A DNA stretch of 64,000 bases from DATKAS01 sp963773315 (GTDB taxonomy: Bacteria > Actinomycetota > Acidimicrobiia > Acidimicrobiales > DATKAS01): NCBI GenBank assembly GCA_963773315.1, contig CAVZAF010000010.1, positions 62,001-126,000 of the forward strand. Direction: 5' to 3'. The notes under the pieces were generated by a model. The model ran no database searches, had not been told where the DNA came from, and saw nothing but the letters and a program-made list of their open reading frames with translations. The position numbers were made by a program, and so were the translations under genes. Shown here in pieces: positions 1-8,855 of this stretch; positions within the stretch are counted from its first letter, which is position 1; each line of letters begins with the position of its first letter.

Positions 1-1648
1 CCTCGCGGGCTCGCTCCGCGGCACCGGGCAGCCGGAGCACGTTCAGGATGGTCGCGTGCCCGGCGAGGACACGCGCGCGCTCCGGTGTGGGCGGGTGCTC
101 CGGCGCGAGGGCCACCCCGCGCTCGTAGTAGGTCAGCGCGTCCGCCTCTCGACCCGACAAGTACGCGTAGCGCCCTAGCCGTTCGAGGAGGACGGCTGCT
201 CTGAGCACATCTGCTCTCTCGTCGACCAGGGAGAGTGCTTGCTGGCCCAGCGCCAATGCCCGTGTCGGCGCTCCCGCCCAGTTCGCGGTTTCTGCCGTGC
301 GCCAGAGAAGCTCGACCTCGTCCATCCCGGCGAGGTCGCTGGCGCCCTCCACCGATGGCCAGAGCTGCAGGGCGCTCTCATACGCCCCGAGCGCCTCGGG
401 ATGCGCATGAACCAGTTCCGCGGCGGCCGCCGCCTCGATCCACGCGGGCAGAGCCTCGACGATGTTGCGTGCGTGATGCCAGTGCCCCGCTCGCTCGAGC
501 GCCGCAAGCGCGGGGCCGACGTGGGCGAGGCTGGGATCCTTCTCGAGTGCGTGAGCGAATGTCGCGTGGAGCCGTGAGCGCTCTCCGGGGAGCGACTCCT
601 CGTAGACGGCCTCGGCCGTGAGCGTGTGGCGAAACACGTAGCCGGTGCCATCGACGTCGGGTTCGAGGAGGTGGTGATCGAGGAGCTCACGCAGCGCCGC
701 CTCGAACCCCGGCGATGGCCACGCGAGCACCGTCCGCAACAGGCGCTCGTCGACGTGGACGCCACCGACCGCGGCGACTCTCAGCACCTCGGAGGCTTCG
801 ACACTGAGAGAGCTCGTCCGCGCGAGCAGCACGTCCTGCAATCGGGGAGGGATGCGGCTTGTGGATCCGAGCTTGACCGAGGCGGCAACCTCTTCGGCCA
901 GGAACGGGTTGCCACTGCATCGCTCATGCATCTCATCGGCCGTGGCCGCGCTCGGCTCCTGGCCGAGGATCTCGGTGAGCATCTGCCTCACGCCGTCGCG
1001 GTCCAGCCGGTCGAGCTCGATGACCTCGGTGAGCGGGAGCCGTTCGATCTCCGCGAGGAAGGGGAGGACCGGGTGTCGACGTGTGAGCTCGTCTGTGCGG
1101 TACGTGCCCACGACGAGGAGCGGGATGTCGCGCGCTGCGCGGATGACATAGCTCAGGAGGTTTCGAGTCGAGGTATCTGACCAGTGCAGATCCTCGATGG
1201 CGAGGACCACGGGTCGCTCGCGTCCGAGTGACTCGAGCGTCCGCAGGAACGCTCGGTGCAGCCGGCCGGCCGGATCACCCCCGAGAGGACCCCGCTCGGT
1301 GTCCCCGATGAGCTCGGGCACCAGGTCGGCCAGGTCTGCCCCCGCACCGCCGTCGGGGTGCCATCCCGCTCGCTGGAGCGAGCGGAGGCAATCGGATATC
1401 GGGAGATACGGAATGTGCTCATCGACGCATCCGCCGGTGAGCACCACGCTGTCCGTCTCCGCGTGGGACAGGAATTCTCGGAGGAGTCGGGTCTTGCCGA
1501 TGCCCGCTTCGCCCGTGACGAGCACCGTGACCGGCGAGCCCGCGCGAGCGGTCACAAGCGCGGCATCGAGGCGTGCTCGCTCGCCCTCCCGCCCGATCAA
1601 CGTGCGGCTCGTCGTCCGCCCCACCACACCGGCATCTTCGCATCGCAC
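1..1648 (-). CDS. AAA ATPase / LuxR-family-type transcriptional regulator (3' end missing)
   Basis: This is the N-terminal part of a large signal-sensing ATPase; the gene runs off the left edge, so its C-terminus is unknown. About 25 residues in, after the line LIGREGER, comes a P-loop GEAGIGKTRLL, then a Walker-B-like VLAIEDLHWSD. Further on are leucine- and alanine-rich helical repeats that look like TPR units (LALGQQALSLVDERADVL, YLSGREADALTYYERG). This is the STAND/LuxR-LAL arrangement, in which a GerE-type HTH usually sits at the missing end; that HTH is not seen here. The GTG at 1648 is the best start in frame but is not well fixed. The reading frame is open throughout, with no break. 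Confidence 0.8.
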   Translation of the reverse strand, partial: MRCEDAGVVGRTTSRTLIGREGERARLDAALVTARAGSPVTVLVTGEAGIGKTRLLREFLSHAETDSVVLTGGCVDEHIPYLPISDCLRSLQRAGWHPDGGAGADLADLVPELIGDTERGPLGGDPAGRLHRAFLRTLESLGRERPVVLAIEDLHWSDTSTRNLLSYVIRAARDIPLLVVGTYRTDELTRRHPVLPFLAEIERLPLTEVIELDRLDRDGVRQMLTEILGQEPSAATADEMHERCSGNPFLAEEVAASVKLGSTSRIPPRLQDVLLARTSSLSVEASEVLRVAAVGGVHVDERLLRTVLAWPSPGFEAALRELLDHHLLEPDVDGTGYVFRHTLTAEAVYEESLPGERSRLHATFAHALEKDPSLAHVGPALAALERAGHWHHARNIVEALPAWIEAAAAAELVHAHPEALGAYESALQLWPSVEGASDLAGMDEVELLWRTAETANWAGAPTRALALGQQALSLVDERADVLRAAVLLERLGRYAYLSGREADALTYYERGVALAPEHPPTPERARVLAGHATILNVLRLPGAAERARE

Positions 1649-1737
1649 CGCCGGTGACGCTGCGGGACGCGCGGCGCGGCCCCCACGGGCTGGAGGTCCA
1701 CTCCTCCCGTCGGGGCCGTGCGTCGCTGTTGACTCGT

Positions 1738-2244
1738 TCAGCACGGGCCGGTCAGGCGACATTCGGCGGCGTTCACCGAACCGGGGACTGCGTCTGCGTG
1801 AAGCGGGGTCGTGGAGACGTCGACCGACTGCAGCTCCGGGCTGAGTGCGTTGACGCTCTGCGGGGACTGCGGGGCCGGCGAGACGTTGACTGATTGATGG
1901 AGCGACGCCGGGGAGAGGCCTGTCAGCCCCTCTGCCTGGGACCAATGGGCGATCGCGGAAGCTGGCAGCTCCGGGCTGAGTGCGTTGACGCTCTGGGGGG
2001 ACTGCGGGGCCGGCGAGACGTCGACTGACTGCAGCTCCGGGCTGAGTGCGTTGAGGCTCTGGACAGGCTGCTGGGTGGAGACGACGTTCCCACGCGTTGG
2101 CGTCGTGCTCCCGCCTCCGTCGCCCGTCGCCCACGCGCCGATCGCCAGGGCGATCATGACGACGAATGCGGCGACGGACACCGCGGCGACGATGTAGATG
2201 GGCTTTGCCGAGCTTTTGGCGGTGGGGGTGACGATTGCGTTCAT
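1738..2244 (-). CDS. Membrane-anchored protein with degenerate internal repeats
   Basis: No family is recognised. The 168-residue product has a short N-terminus, one hydrophobic segment at about residues 16-37, then a Gly/Thr linker and a low-complexity region rich in Ser, Pro, Gln and Val. That region repeats the unit S(V/L)NALSPELQSVDVSP with a linker APQSPQ at roughly residues 63-84, 85-95, 118-129 and 130-147. Topology suggests an extracytoplasmic tail held by one helix. The gene lies between a sigma-like gene and the LuxR-type ATPase gene, all on the minus strand, so a regulatory or surface role is possible but not shown. Confidence 0.6.
   Translation of the reverse strand: MNAIVTPTAKSSAKPIYIVAAVSVAAFVVMIALAIGAWATGDGGGSTTPTRGNVVSTQQPVQSLNALSPELQSVDVSPAPQSPQSVNALSPELPASAIAHWSQAEGLTGLSPASLHQSVNVSPAPQSPQSVNALSPELQSVDVSTTPLHADAVPGSVNAAECRLTGPC
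1823..2062. repeat. Direct DNA repeats inside the membrane-anchored repeat gene
   Basis: The core word gctccgggctgagtgcgttg occurs three times, near 1832, 1967 and 2034. The first two copies are followed by a second shared word, ggggactgcggggccggcga, near 1862 and 1997. The repeats are nearly identical at DNA level, so they look like recent duplications within the coding sequence and not only protein-level periodicity. Confidence 0.8.
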
Positions 2245-2379
2245 GGGACTCTCCTGTGTCTCGGGCGGCTCCCTCGAACCGCTGAACGAGTCCCATGGTC
2301 TGATTTCACGCCTCGTGCCACATCGGGCACCGCGCCCCGTTCTCGTCGGCGCGCGCCTTAGTGCATCGGGTGCGCTCGC

Positions 2380-3066
2380 CTAGGCAGCTCGACGCCTCGG
2401 GGTTCGCTGGTCCTTCGCGAGCAGCGGGAGCGCCGCGAGGTCGGCGTGCTCCGGGTGGTCGGCGATGAAGTCGCGCACCCGATCGCGCGTGCGCTGCGCC
2501 CGCTTGCGGGCGGCGTCAGGCGAGAGCCCGTAGCGGGGCGCGACGGTGTGCGACGGGGAGGGATCGCCGGCGTGGCGCTGCTCGGCAAGGTCGAACAGAA
2601 GGGCGATGTCGTCGCCGCGGGTGCCGGTCGCTTCGAGGACCGAGAGCAGGGCAGCGACCCGGGGCTCGTCGGCTGCGAGCCGCGTGACCGTGTCGAGCAG
2701 ATCGCCGTCGACGGCGGCCACGACCGCCTCCGGCGCGACGTCGTCGCACGGATCGGCCGCGGCCAGCGGCCAGTAGCCCTGGTTCTTGCGCACCTCGGTC
2801 GTGAGGTGCGCCCAGGCCCACCGCCACGGGAGCGCGCCATCGGGACGCCACGCGGCCGCGTGAGGGATGAGCCAGGTGCAGAAGTCGGTGGCGACCGCCT
2901 CGACCTCGTCACTCGGCAACGCCCGGCCGACCTCGACCGCGGCCCGCCGCACGGCGGCCTTGAGCTCGGCGTCGAACCGATGCCGCAGCACAAACGCCGC
3001 GGTGTGGTCGCCGGCCGCCATCGCCGCCATCAGCTTCTTCAGCATGTTCCGCCTACCAGACTCCAC
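2380..3066 (-). CDS. Sigma-factor-like hypothetical protein
   Basis: The 228-residue soluble protein opens with a helical segment (MLKKLMAAMAAGDHTAAF) resembling the start of sigma-70 region 2 proteins. It ends with a helix-turn-helix-like stretch (YGLSPDAARKRAQRTRDRVR) similar to sigma region 4. The middle does not match a family I can name. The GTG at 3066 gives the longest form; an ATG at 3045 (MLKKLM) is an equally good start. The same strand continues into the repeat protein, so the two may be co-transcribed. Function as an ECF-type sigma or DNA-binding protein is an inference from these helices only. Confidence 0.45.
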   Translation of the reverse strand: MESGRRNMLKKLMAAMAAGDHTAAFVLRHRFDAELKAAVRRAAVEVGRALPSDEVEAVATDFCTWLIPHAAAWRPDGALPWRWAWAHLTTEVRKNQGYWPLAAADPCDDVAPEAVVAAVDGDLLDTVTRLAADEPRVAALLSVLEATGTRGDDIALLFDLAEQRHAGDPSPSHTVAPRYGLSPDAARKRAQRTRDRVRDFIADHPEHADLAALPLLAKDQRTPRRRAA

Positions 3067-3196
3067 CTGTCCTCCTCCTGCCTTCAGAGGACATTGTGAA
3101 GAGGGGGTGGGACATTAAGCCGCGGGCCCCTTCTCTCAGGCGTGTCGACGCCCGCTAGAAATAGGGACCTCATCTGACGACAGGGGGGGCATCGGG

Positions 3197-4102
3197 ATGC
3201 CTGGGTTGTGTGAGGGACGAGTCGCGATCGTCACGGGCGCCGGCCGGGGCATCGGCCGCGAGCACGCGCTGATGCTGGCGTCGCACGGTGCGAAGGTCGT
3301 CGTGAACGACCTCGGCGGCGAGATGGACGGCACCGGGCAGTCGACCGGTCCCGCGCACGACGTCGTCGACGAGATCAAGGCGATGGGCGGCGAGGCCGTC
3401 GCGAACGGCGACAGCGTCGCCGACTGGGAGGGTGCGCAGCGCCTCGTGAACACCGCGGTCGAGACGTTCGGAGGGCTCGACGTCCTCATCAACAACGCGG
3501 GCATCCTCCGCGACCGAATGCTCGTGAACATGACGGCCGAGGAGTGGGACGCGGTCATCAACGTCCACTTGCGCGGCACGTTTGCTCCTTCGCGGTGGGC
3601 GGCGGCCTACTGGCGAGACCGCGCCAAGGCGGGCGAAGCCAACGACGCCCGCATCATCAACACCACCTCGGTGTCGGGCATCTACGGCAACCCCGGTCAG
3701 ACGAACTACGGCGCCGCGAAGATGGGCATCGCTGCCTTCACGATCATCGCGTCACGCGAGCTCGGACGGTACGGCGTGACGGTGAACGCGGTGGCGCCCG
3801 GGGCGCTCACCCGCATGACCGAGGGCCTCGGCATGGGTCAGGCCAGCGAAGAAGACCGCGAGCGCATGTCGCCGCGATGGATCGCACCGATCGTCACGTG
3901 GCTCGCGAGCGATCAATCGGCGGGCGTCACCGGGCGCGTCTTCGAGGCGTCGGGTCGGGTGCTCGCGATCGCAGAGGGCTGGCACCGAGGCCCGCGTGTC
4001 GAGCCGGTCGACGACCCCACGCAGATGGGTCCCGTCGTCGCCGACCTCCTCGCCAAAGCTCGCTCGAACGCCGGCATGGACGGCGAAGACGCCCGCAACT
4101 GA
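3197..4102 (+). CDS. Short-chain dehydrogenase, MFE-2-type 3-hydroxyacyl-CoA dehydrogenase
   Basis: The protein (301 aa) is an SDR oxidoreductase. It has the nucleotide-binding TGAGRGIG at residues 13-20, NNAG near 98, and the catalytic Ser-Tyr-Lys set in TSVSGIYG...NYGAAK around 157-175. The inserted segment after the second strand (VNDLGGEMDGTGQS) is typical of the dehydrogenase domain of multifunctional enzyme 2, which oxidises (3R)-hydroxyacyl-CoA with NAD. A G-rich ribosome site (acaggggggg) precedes the ATG. The MaoC gene 15 bp downstream supplies the matching hydratase, so the pair works as a split MFE-2 in beta-oxidation or a related acyl-CoA pathway. Confidence 0.87.
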   Translation: MPGLCEGRVAIVTGAGRGIGREHALMLASHGAKVVVNDLGGEMDGTGQSTGPAHDVVDEIKAMGGEAVANGDSVADWEGAQRLVNTAVETFGGLDVLINNAGILRDRMLVNMTAEEWDAVINVHLRGTFAPSRWAAAYWRDRAKAGEANDARIINTTSVSGIYGNPGQTNYGAAKMGIAAFTIIASRELGRYGVTVNAVAPGALTRMTEGLGMGQASEEDRERMSPRWIAPIVTWLASDQSAGVTGRVFEASGRVLAIAEGWHRGPRVEPVDDPTQMGPVVADLLAKARSNAGMDGEDARN

Positions 4103-4117
4103 GACAGGAGACCAGCG

Positions 4118-4975
4118 ATGCCCATCAACCCCGACGCCGTCGGAACCGAGTCCGAGCCCGTCGAGACCTCGTGGACCTCGAAGGACTGCCTGCTCTACGC
4201 CGTGGGCGTGGGTGCCGGCGTCGATGAGCTCCCGTTCACGACCGAGAACACCTCTGGCGTGCCGCAGCAGGTGCTCCCGACCTTCGCCGTGATCGTCGGC
4301 ATGGGCGGCGGAGCGTTCGGCAAGATCGGCACGTTCAACCCGGCGATGCTCGTGCACGGGCAAGAGGCCATCGAGTTGCACCAGCCGATCCCGCCCGAGG
4401 GAACGATCAGGACCACCAGCAAGATCACCGGCATCTACGACAAGGGCAAGGCCGCGCTCGTCGTGAGCGAGTCGAAGTCAGTCGACGCGAAGACGGGGGA
4501 GCCGATGATGACGACGCGCATGTCGGCGTTCATCCGCGGTGAAGGGGGATGGGGCGGCGATCGTGGTCCCGGCGGCGCGGTGAACGTGCCGCCCGAGCGC
4601 GCCCCCGATCATTCCGTCACCTATCAGACGTCGCCCGACCAGGCCCTCGTGTATCGGCTGTCGGGTGATCGCAACCCGTTGCACTCCGATCCCTCGTTCG
4701 CGGCGATGGGCGGCTTCGACACGCCGATCCTCCACGGTCTCTGCACCTATGGGTTCACGGGCCGCGCTCTGCTGCACTCACTGTGCGATGGCGATCCCAC
4801 GCGCTTCACGGCGATGGAGGGCCGGTTCTCGTCGCCGGTCTTCCCGGGCGACAGCCTCACGATCGACATCTGGACGATCGGTGACGGCCAAGCCGTCTAC
4901 GAGACGAAGCGCAGCGGCTACGGCGGGGCCAAGGACCTGAAGGTCATCGATCAAGGCGCGTGCACGTTCAGCTGA
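4118..4975 (+). CDS. MaoC-family enoyl-CoA hydratase 2
   Basis: The 285-residue protein is a double hot-dog hydratase of the MaoC/MFE-2 type. The signature is in the second half: LSGDRNPLHSDPSFA followed by GGFDTPILHGLCTYG near residues 185-210, containing the catalytic Asp and His. It hydrates trans-2-enoyl-CoA to (3R)-hydroxyacyl-CoA, the substrate of the dehydrogenase encoded just upstream. An aggag ribosome site sits 7-8 bases before the ATG. The length matches stand-alone hydratase 2 proteins of actinobacteria. It ends 4 bp before the stop of the convergent nucS gene. Confidence 0.88.
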   Translation: MPINPDAVGTESEPVETSWTSKDCLLYAVGVGAGVDELPFTTENTSGVPQQVLPTFAVIVGMGGGAFGKIGTFNPAMLVHGQEAIELHQPIPPEGTIRTTSKITGIYDKGKAALVVSESKSVDAKTGEPMMTTRMSAFIRGEGGWGGDRGPGGAVNVPPERAPDHSVTYQTSPDQALVYRLSGDRNPLHSDPSFAAMGGFDTPILHGLCTYGFTGRALLHSLCDGDPTRFTAMEGRFSSPVFPGDSLTIDIWTIGDGQAVYETKRSGYGGAKDLKVIDQGACTFS

Positions 4976-4979
4976 CGCG

Positions 4980-5654
4980 TCAGAACAGTCTGAGGTCTTC
5001 GGGGCGCATCCCCTTCAGCACCTCGTAGTCGATCTCGACACAGCGGAAGCCGCGATCACCCGCGAGCACCTTTGCTTGCGGTGTGATCGACTGCGCGACG
5101 AACACGCCACGCACCGGCCGCAGGCCCGGATCGCGCTCGAGCCGCGCGATGTAGCGCGTCAGCTGCTCGACGCCGTCGATCTCACCGCGCCGCTTCACCT
5201 CGATGGCGACCGTCGCCCCGGAGCCGTCACGGCAGAGCAAGTCGATCGGCCCGATGTCGGTGGGGTATTCGCGCCGCACGAGCACCAGGTCGTCGCCGAT
5301 CACGTCGGGACGAGCAGCGAGCAGCGCCTGCAGCTCGGCCTCGACGCCGTCCTTCTCGAGCCCGGGATCCGAGCCGAGCTCGTGGGAGCTGTCCGAGAGC
5401 ACCTCGTCGAACCGGATCAAGAGACGTTCGCCCTTCCCGTTCGTCACGGTCCAGGTGGGTGCGCCGTCGTCGCCGAGTGCTTCGACGAGCACGTTCGGCG
5501 CCACCATCCAGTTCAGGGGCTTGTACGCGCCGCCGTCGGCGTGGATCGCCACGCACCCGTCGGCCTTCACCATCACGAGGCGGACGGCGCTCGGCAGCCG
5601 TGCGGTGAGCCTTCCCTCGTAGTCGACCGTGCAGCGGGCGATCACGAGACGCAT
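4980..5654 (-). CDS. nucS: Mismatch-specific endonuclease NucS
   Basis: The 224-residue protein matches NucS/EndoMS of actinobacteria and archaea, which cuts both strands at G-T, G-G and T-T mismatches and replaces MutS/MutL in these groups. The C-terminal RecB-like nuclease core is seen as D138 in GPIDLLCRD and E152/K154 in AIEVKRRG. The N-terminal half is the beta-rich dimerisation and DNA-binding domain. The last residues, LRLF, resemble a sliding-clamp-binding tail. The ATG start gives the family's usual length. No mutS or mutL was seen in the window, although that says little about the genome. Confidence 0.93.
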   Translation of the reverse strand: MRLVIARCTVDYEGRLTARLPSAVRLVMVKADGCVAIHADGGAYKPLNWMVAPNVLVEALGDDGAPTWTVTNGKGERLLIRFDEVLSDSSHELGSDPGLEKDGVEAELQALLAARPDVIGDDLVLVRREYPTDIGPIDLLCRDGSGATVAIEVKRRGEIDGVEQLTRYIARLERDPGLRPVRGVFVAQSITPQAKVLAGDRGFRCVEIDYEVLKGMRPEDLRLF

Positions 5655-5721
5655 CGAGAGGACGCTATGCGACCGTCACATGCAGCCCTCACATCGGGCG
5701 CGGCCCCGCCGATGGGCATGA

Positions 5722-6444
5722 GTGGCCGGACCCCGATCCTGGACTGACGTGCCGAGGCCGGCGCGCCCGAAGGTCGGCCGCCTCATGATGGAGGCGAGGC
5801 TCGACGCCGGGCTGAGCCGTCGAGACCTCGCTCGGACTGTCGGAGTCGAGACGGGGCGGGTGCGCACCTGGGAGCGCAGCGACAAGGTTCCCAGCGATGT
5901 CTCGCTCGAAGCGATCGCGGATGCCTGTGGCGTCAGCGTCGAGGTCCTCGTGCCTCCGCGTCAGCCCCTCTGGTTCGACCCCGTCCTCGGGCGCCTCGTC
6001 GTCGGCGAGCAAGAGGTGCGCATCGATCAGGTCGTGCTCGGGAACGAAGGCGTGCTGCGGTGCTACCTCTCGATGGTCCGCTACGAGCGCGGCCTCGACG
6101 ACGACGCGCCGGTGACGTTGCGGCTCGACGACCTCGAGGTGCTCGCGCTCGCGCTCGACGTGACCGACCGAGAGCTGGAGGACCAGCTCGTCAGGTTGGC
6201 CGGCGTCTCCGAGCGCACGGCAGCCGACATCCGCAGGCGTCTCGTGCGTCGCCGCGCGCCGACGCGCGTCGCAGCGCTCGCGTTGGGGGTGCTCGCCGCG
6301 GTTCCGGTGGTGCACGTCCGTGGCCAGCACAACGGATTGCCGCTCAACGGCGGCCCGCAGCCGACGACGACCATCGCGGCGCCCGACGTGCCCGTCGAGA
6401 TCGGCGACGCGCTCACGATCGAGCGGGACGGCACCCAGCCCTGA
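5722..6444 (+). CDS. XRE-family HTH protein with C-terminal membrane segment
   Basis: Residues about 18-75 form a Cro/C1-type helix-turn-helix (LMMEARLDAGLSRRDLARTV, then VRTWER and SLEAIADACGVS). The middle is charged and helical. One hydrophobic helix follows near 183-200 (VAALALGVLAAVPVVHV), and the tail is Thr/Pro rich. The layout suggests a membrane-tethered regulator with a short extracytoplasmic tail, loosely similar to RodZ-type proteins; the target is unknown. The GTG at 5722 is used, but a second GTG at 5749 fits equally well. The lipoprotein gene starts 50 bp downstream on the same strand. Confidence 0.65.
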   Translation: MAGPRSWTDVPRPARPKVGRLMMEARLDAGLSRRDLARTVGVETGRVRTWERSDKVPSDVSLEAIADACGVSVEVLVPPRQPLWFDPVLGRLVVGEQEVRIDQVVLGNEGVLRCYLSMVRYERGLDDDAPVTLRLDDLEVLALALDVTDRELEDQLVRLAGVSERTAADIRRRLVRRRAPTRVAALALGVLAAVPVVHVRGQHNGLPLNGGPQPTTTIAAPDVPVEIGDALTIERDGTQP

Positions 6445-6493
6445 TCCGGGGCGCGGCTGGACTCCGCTCAGCCGACTCCAGCATGCTCTCGCA

Positions 6494-7162
6494 GTGCCCG
6501 TTCGCCGCCGTCGCCTTCTCGCGCCCCTCCTCGTCGTGGGTGCGCTGATCTTCGGATTGACCGTGTGCGGCGACGACAGCTCGAAGTCGACAGTGCCCGA
6601 GCCGACCGCCGCCGACCTCGCCAGCGCATCCGTCACAGGACCGTGGGCCGTGACGTTGAAGGTCGACTCGCAGTCGCCTCCGGTGCTCGACAACAGCCTC
6701 AAGGTCGGCGACGAGGTGACACGCCAGTACCTGATCGCGGGTGGCTGCAACGTCAACACGGTCGACTGCAAAGTGGTCCGGCAAACGAGCGCGGGAAACT
6801 CGACCGAGGTGTGGACCCGTGAGGGATCGAAGCTGACGTACCACGTCGACGCACCGGTCACGCTGCCGTGCACGATCGACGGCAAGGAGACGCCGGTCGA
6901 CTACGACGTGAGTGCCACGTTCACGCTCGAAGTCACCGACGCGCAACAGGTCGGCGAGACATGGCTGGCGACCGAGCTCGCCTATGCGCGCGATGCGACC
7001 CTGACGCCCAGCGCGACCGCGGCGCCGAAGGGGTGCCCCACCGGCACGCAGACCGAGAGCGGCACCGGCGTGCCCGCGCAGTCGAGTCCGGCCACGACCG
7101 CGGCGACCGAGACGACCGCGGCGACCGAGACGACTGGCGCTACTGGGACGACCGGTCCCTGA
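6494..7162 (+). CDS. Predicted lipoprotein, function unknown
   Basis: The product (222 aa) starts with a basic stretch VPVRRRR, a hydrophobic segment and a lipobox-like FGLTVCG, giving a predicted lipidated Cys near residue 21. The mature part has four further Cys that could form disulfides, and the tail is an AATETTAATETTGATGTT-type Thr-rich run. No family is recognised. The reading frame is open further upstream, but that part overlaps the HTH gene, so the GTG at 6494 next to the signal sequence is preferred. The 3' end overlaps the convergent AarF gene by 23 bp. Confidence 0.6.
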   Translation: MPVRRRRLLAPLLVVGALIFGLTVCGDDSSKSTVPEPTAADLASASVTGPWAVTLKVDSQSPPVLDNSLKVGDEVTRQYLIAGGCNVNTVDCKVVRQTSAGNSTEVWTREGSKLTYHVDAPVTLPCTIDGKETPVDYDVSATFTLEVTDAQQVGETWLATELAYARDATLTPSATAAPKGCPTGTQTESGTGVPAQSSPATTAATETTAATETTGATGTTGP

Positions 7163-8759
7163 GCCGCTTCCCGATCAGCTCGCGTCGCTTCTGCAGGTCG
7201 CGGTAGGTCAGCGTCTCGGTGGCCGAGTCGACTCCGAACGACGCCTTCACGCCCTCGAGGTCGATGGGGACGTCCATCGGGTGGATGCCGATGTCGGCCG
7301 CGAGGCGATCACCGTGGTGGGTGGCGAAGTACGCGGAGATCGTCGTGATCTCGGCGAGGAGGTCGAGATCGGGAGCCAGCCGCGCGATCGCACCGTCGAG
7401 GAAGACCATGTTCTTCACGTAGAGCATGAGCTCCTTCGGAAGGCTGGCCCCGTACCCGAGCAACGCCTTCACCGTCCGCTGGATCTCGTGCACGAGCTCT
7501 TCGCCCGAGAGCGTCGTAGGGTCGACGGGAGGCTGGTCGAGGCGAAGGTCGCGGATGACTGCATCGAGATCGGTGTCGGGCGGCAGCGCGCCGAGGTCAC
7601 GGAGCGCAGCGAGCTGGCCCTTCACGTCATTCGTCGTCGCGCCCATCATCAACCGCAGGAACGCGAGGCGCCGAGGCTCGCTGAGCCGTCCGACGATGCC
7701 GAAGTCGAGAAGCGCCGTGCGTCCGTCCGGGAGGACGAAGAGGTTCCCCGCGTGCAGGTCGCCGTGGAAGACGCCGTAGATCATCGCCCCTTCCATGAAG
7801 GCGATCATCCCGGTGCGAATCACGGCAGTCGTGTCGATGCCGGCGCGCTGCATGCTCTCGACGTCGTCGAACGCGAAGCCCGACAGCCGTTCCATCACGA
7901 GCACGCGGCGCGTGACGAGCGTGGGATGGGGTCGAGGCACGACATAGCCCCGCTGCCCGAGCTCCGCGAGCACGCGGGCCACATCGAGCATGTTCTGCGC
8001 CTCGAGCCGGAAGTCGAGCTCTTCGGAGATCGTCTCGGCGAAGAGCTCGACGAGCGCAGGCGGGTTCGCGAGCGCCGCGATCGGGATGCGACCTACGAGT
8101 AGAGGGGCCAGCCATGACATCACCGCGAGGTCCTGGCGGACGAGCTTCGCGACCTGTGGTCGTTGCACCTTCACGACGACGCGCTCGCCGGTGTGCAGCG
8201 TCGCGGCGTGCACCTGTGCGATAGAGGCGGCGGCGAGCGGCACGGTGTCGAACGTCTCGAACACCGACTCCAACGACCGGTGGAGGTCCTGCTCGACGAC
8301 CGTCCTCACGCTGTCGAAGCTCTCGGCGGGCACGCGGTCGCGGCACAGCTTGAACTCGCTCACGAGCTCCTCGGGAAACAAGCCCTCCCCGGCCGAGATG
8401 ATCTGACCCAGCTTGATGTAGGTCGAGCCCAGGTCGGTTGCCGCGACTCGGAGTCGCCGTGAGATGCCCGCGCGAGAGATGTGCTCGCCCTTGCGCCTCT
8501 CGAGCAGCGCCCATCCGCCGACGGCGGTCGCGAGGCGAGCCGTCACGTGCGCCATGCGGAGGCCCGGAGGCAGGCGACGACGCTGTGTGAGCGCCGGGAC
8601 TTCGCCGCGGCAGGCCGCACGCACCGCGTCGAGCCCCGGCGCCCACGTGATCGCGGCGAGGTCGAGCACCCACGGCGGGTCGTCGCTGAACGCGCCGAAC
8701 GCGAGATCGGACGGCGCGTCAGCAGGCAGGTCAGCCGACGGGTCGACGGTGTCTGGCAC
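7140..8759 (-). CDS. ABC1/AarF/UbiB-family atypical kinase
   Basis: The 539-residue protein has all hallmarks of the UbiB family: the KxGQ motif in YIKLGQIIS (K116, Q119), the Ala-rich AAASIAQVHAA loop that replaces the usual glycine loop, VVVKVQRP, HGDLHAGN and LLDFGIVG. UbiB proteins are ATPases linked to isoprenoid lipid or quinone metabolism at the membrane; in actinobacteria that make menaquinone the client is uncertain. A C-terminal hydrophobic helix, common in the family, is not obvious. The gene is divergent from the PEP-utilising pair, with about 100 bp between them for promoters. Confidence 0.88.
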   Translation of the reverse strand: MPDTVDPSADLPADAPSDLAFGAFSDDPPWVLDLAAITWAPGLDAVRAACRGEVPALTQRRRLPPGLRMAHVTARLATAVGGWALLERRKGEHISRAGISRRLRVAATDLGSTYIKLGQIISAGEGLFPEELVSEFKLCRDRVPAESFDSVRTVVEQDLHRSLESVFETFDTVPLAAASIAQVHAATLHTGERVVVKVQRPQVAKLVRQDLAVMSWLAPLLVGRIPIAALANPPALVELFAETISEELDFRLEAQNMLDVARVLAELGQRGYVVPRPHPTLVTRRVLVMERLSGFAFDDVESMQRAGIDTTAVIRTGMIAFMEGAMIYGVFHGDLHAGNLFVLPDGRTALLDFGIVGRLSEPRRLAFLRLMMGATTNDVKGQLAALRDLGALPPDTDLDAVIRDLRLDQPPVDPTTLSGEELVHEIQRTVKALLGYGASLPKELMLYVKNMVFLDGAIARLAPDLDLLAEITTISAYFATHHGDRLAADIGIHPMDVPIDLEGVKASFGVDSATETLTYRDLQKRRELIGKRLRDRSSQ

Positions 8760-8855
8760 GTGTGCAGTCTCGCAGTTCCCTTCTGACGCCCTGACAGCGG
8801 GGACTACTCTGCGCGGACGCCGCGGGGGCGCGGGCCGAGTCAGGGGGATTTGTTG

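Noticed and set aside
1738..2244. Repeats as a CRISPR array
   Set aside because: Copies are irregularly spaced, lie in one reading frame and have no unique spacers of constant length.
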